Shown in pieces: positions 5,332 to 5,492 of a stretch of DNA of 5,492 nucleotides. A model generated the notes under the pieces. That model made no database searches. It was not told where the DNA came from and was given only the letters and a program-made list of their open reading frames with translations. Origin of the DNA: Candidatus Lithacetigena glycinireducens. Lineage in GTDB: Bacteria; Coprothermobacterota; HKB111. Within the stretch, counting starts at the first letter, position 1; every line of letters begins with the position of its first letter. Where the stretch lies: assembly GCA_018725485.1 (NCBI GenBank), contig QLUP01000070.1, forward strand, positions 1 to 5,492. The letters run 5' to 3'. A program made the position numbers and the translations under genes.

Positions 5332-5430
5332 ATGAGAGAGTTAGGCGCAAAGGAGATATGGAAGTCTTTGCTATTAAAGAAGAAATTGCAAAATAAACAA
5401 ATGAGAGAGGTTATTAGATGCCAGATTTAA
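5332..5430 (+). CDS. Possible 32-residue leader ORF overlapping the topA start
   Basis: ATG5332 opens a frame (MRELGAKEIWKSLLLKKKL and onward) that ends at TAA 5428-5430, overlapping topA by 13 bases. AGGGGAG (5314-5320) lies 11 bases upstream. The peptide is Lys/Leu-rich and unrecognised. The overlap would allow translational coupling to topA, but a frame of this length is easily fortuitous, and another open frame crosses the same bases. Confidence 0.2.
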   Translation: MRELGAKEIWKSLLLKKKLQNKQMREVIRCQI

Positions 5431-5492
5431 TCGTAGTAGAATCTCCTAACAAGGCAAAGCACATCAAAGAAGACTTCCATTCGCTGAAAAAC
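5418..5492 (+). CDS. topA: DNA topoisomerase I (type IA), N-terminal fragment
   Basis: The frame is open to the window edge and gives 25 residues. It begins MPDLIVVESPNKAKHIKE, the TOPRIM start of type IA topoisomerases: a hydrophobic strand, then the Glu of VESP that contributes to the catalytic metal site, then xKAKxI. These enzymes relax negative supercoils by cutting one strand through an active-site tyrosine located much further on, outside the window. GAGAGAGG (5403-5410) lies 7 bases before the ATG, a good ribosome site. Topoisomerase genes of this kind are found on conjugative elements and large phages as well as on chromosomes. The neighbourhood favours a mobile-element copy, but a chromosomal one is not excluded. 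Confidence 0.85.
   Translation, partial: MPDLIVVESPNKAKHIKEDFHSLKN

Noticed and set aside
5184-5396. Independent 70-residue gene
   Set aside because: Its first 37 residues are the middle of the methyltransferase remnant, whose similarity begins about 17 codons upstream. The rest is out-of-frame read-through after a one-base loss near 5295.
1-5492. CRISPR array, tRNA or rRNA genes
   Set aside because: No regularly spaced repeats, no tRNA-like cloverleaf and no rRNA-like sequence were seen on reading the window.

Overview
The window looks like accessory DNA of a bacterium: an integrated or plasmid/phage-like element. It carries an insertion sequence, a run of short co-directional genes with little or no recognisable homology, two damaged DNA-methyltransferase genes, and the start of a type IA topoisomerase gene. 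The host lineage cannot be fixed from the sequence. Frequent ATA and AGG codons and moderate GC are the only hints. All credible genes are on the + strand.

Layout. Positions 1-147 hold the end of an open frame that may be the tail of an upstream gene. An IS200/IS605-type element follows, with its right end at about 1841 and a proposed left end at about 195. It encodes TnpA (a Y1 HUH single-strand transposase) and TnpB (a RuvC RNA-guided nuclease), and the end of tnpB doubles as a likely omega-RNA. The right end stops 4 bases before the ATG of a SWIM zinc-finger protein (1846-2439). Next come an OB-fold-like protein with a charged helical C-terminus (2538-3227), a small basic/Pro-Glu-rich protein (3234-3602), and a 259-residue protein that starts at TTG and is translationally coupled (3599-4378). 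The SWIM protein and the 259-residue protein end in a similar short motif, so they may share a partner or ancestry.

From 4380 the DNA becomes AT-rich and broken. An MT-A70-type adenine methyltransferase (4382-5031) is split by a -1 frameshift exactly at an A_AAA_AAA heptamer. It then loses its family C-terminus and runs into an imperfect palindrome (4947-5033) with the architecture of an integron attC site. A second, unrelated N6/N4 methyltransferase remnant (5069-5323) has an internal deletion and a further frameshift. The window ends 25 codons into topA (5418 onward).

How the parts fit. SWIM protein, OB-like protein, methyltransferases and topoisomerase suggest a DNA-processing (replication, recombination or protection) module of a mobile element. 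This is inferred from context. The least ordinary parts are the SWIM/OB/259-residue gene set, the attC-like site outside any visible integron, the frameshift heptamer, and an IS whose RNA guide would read into the first codons of its neighbour.
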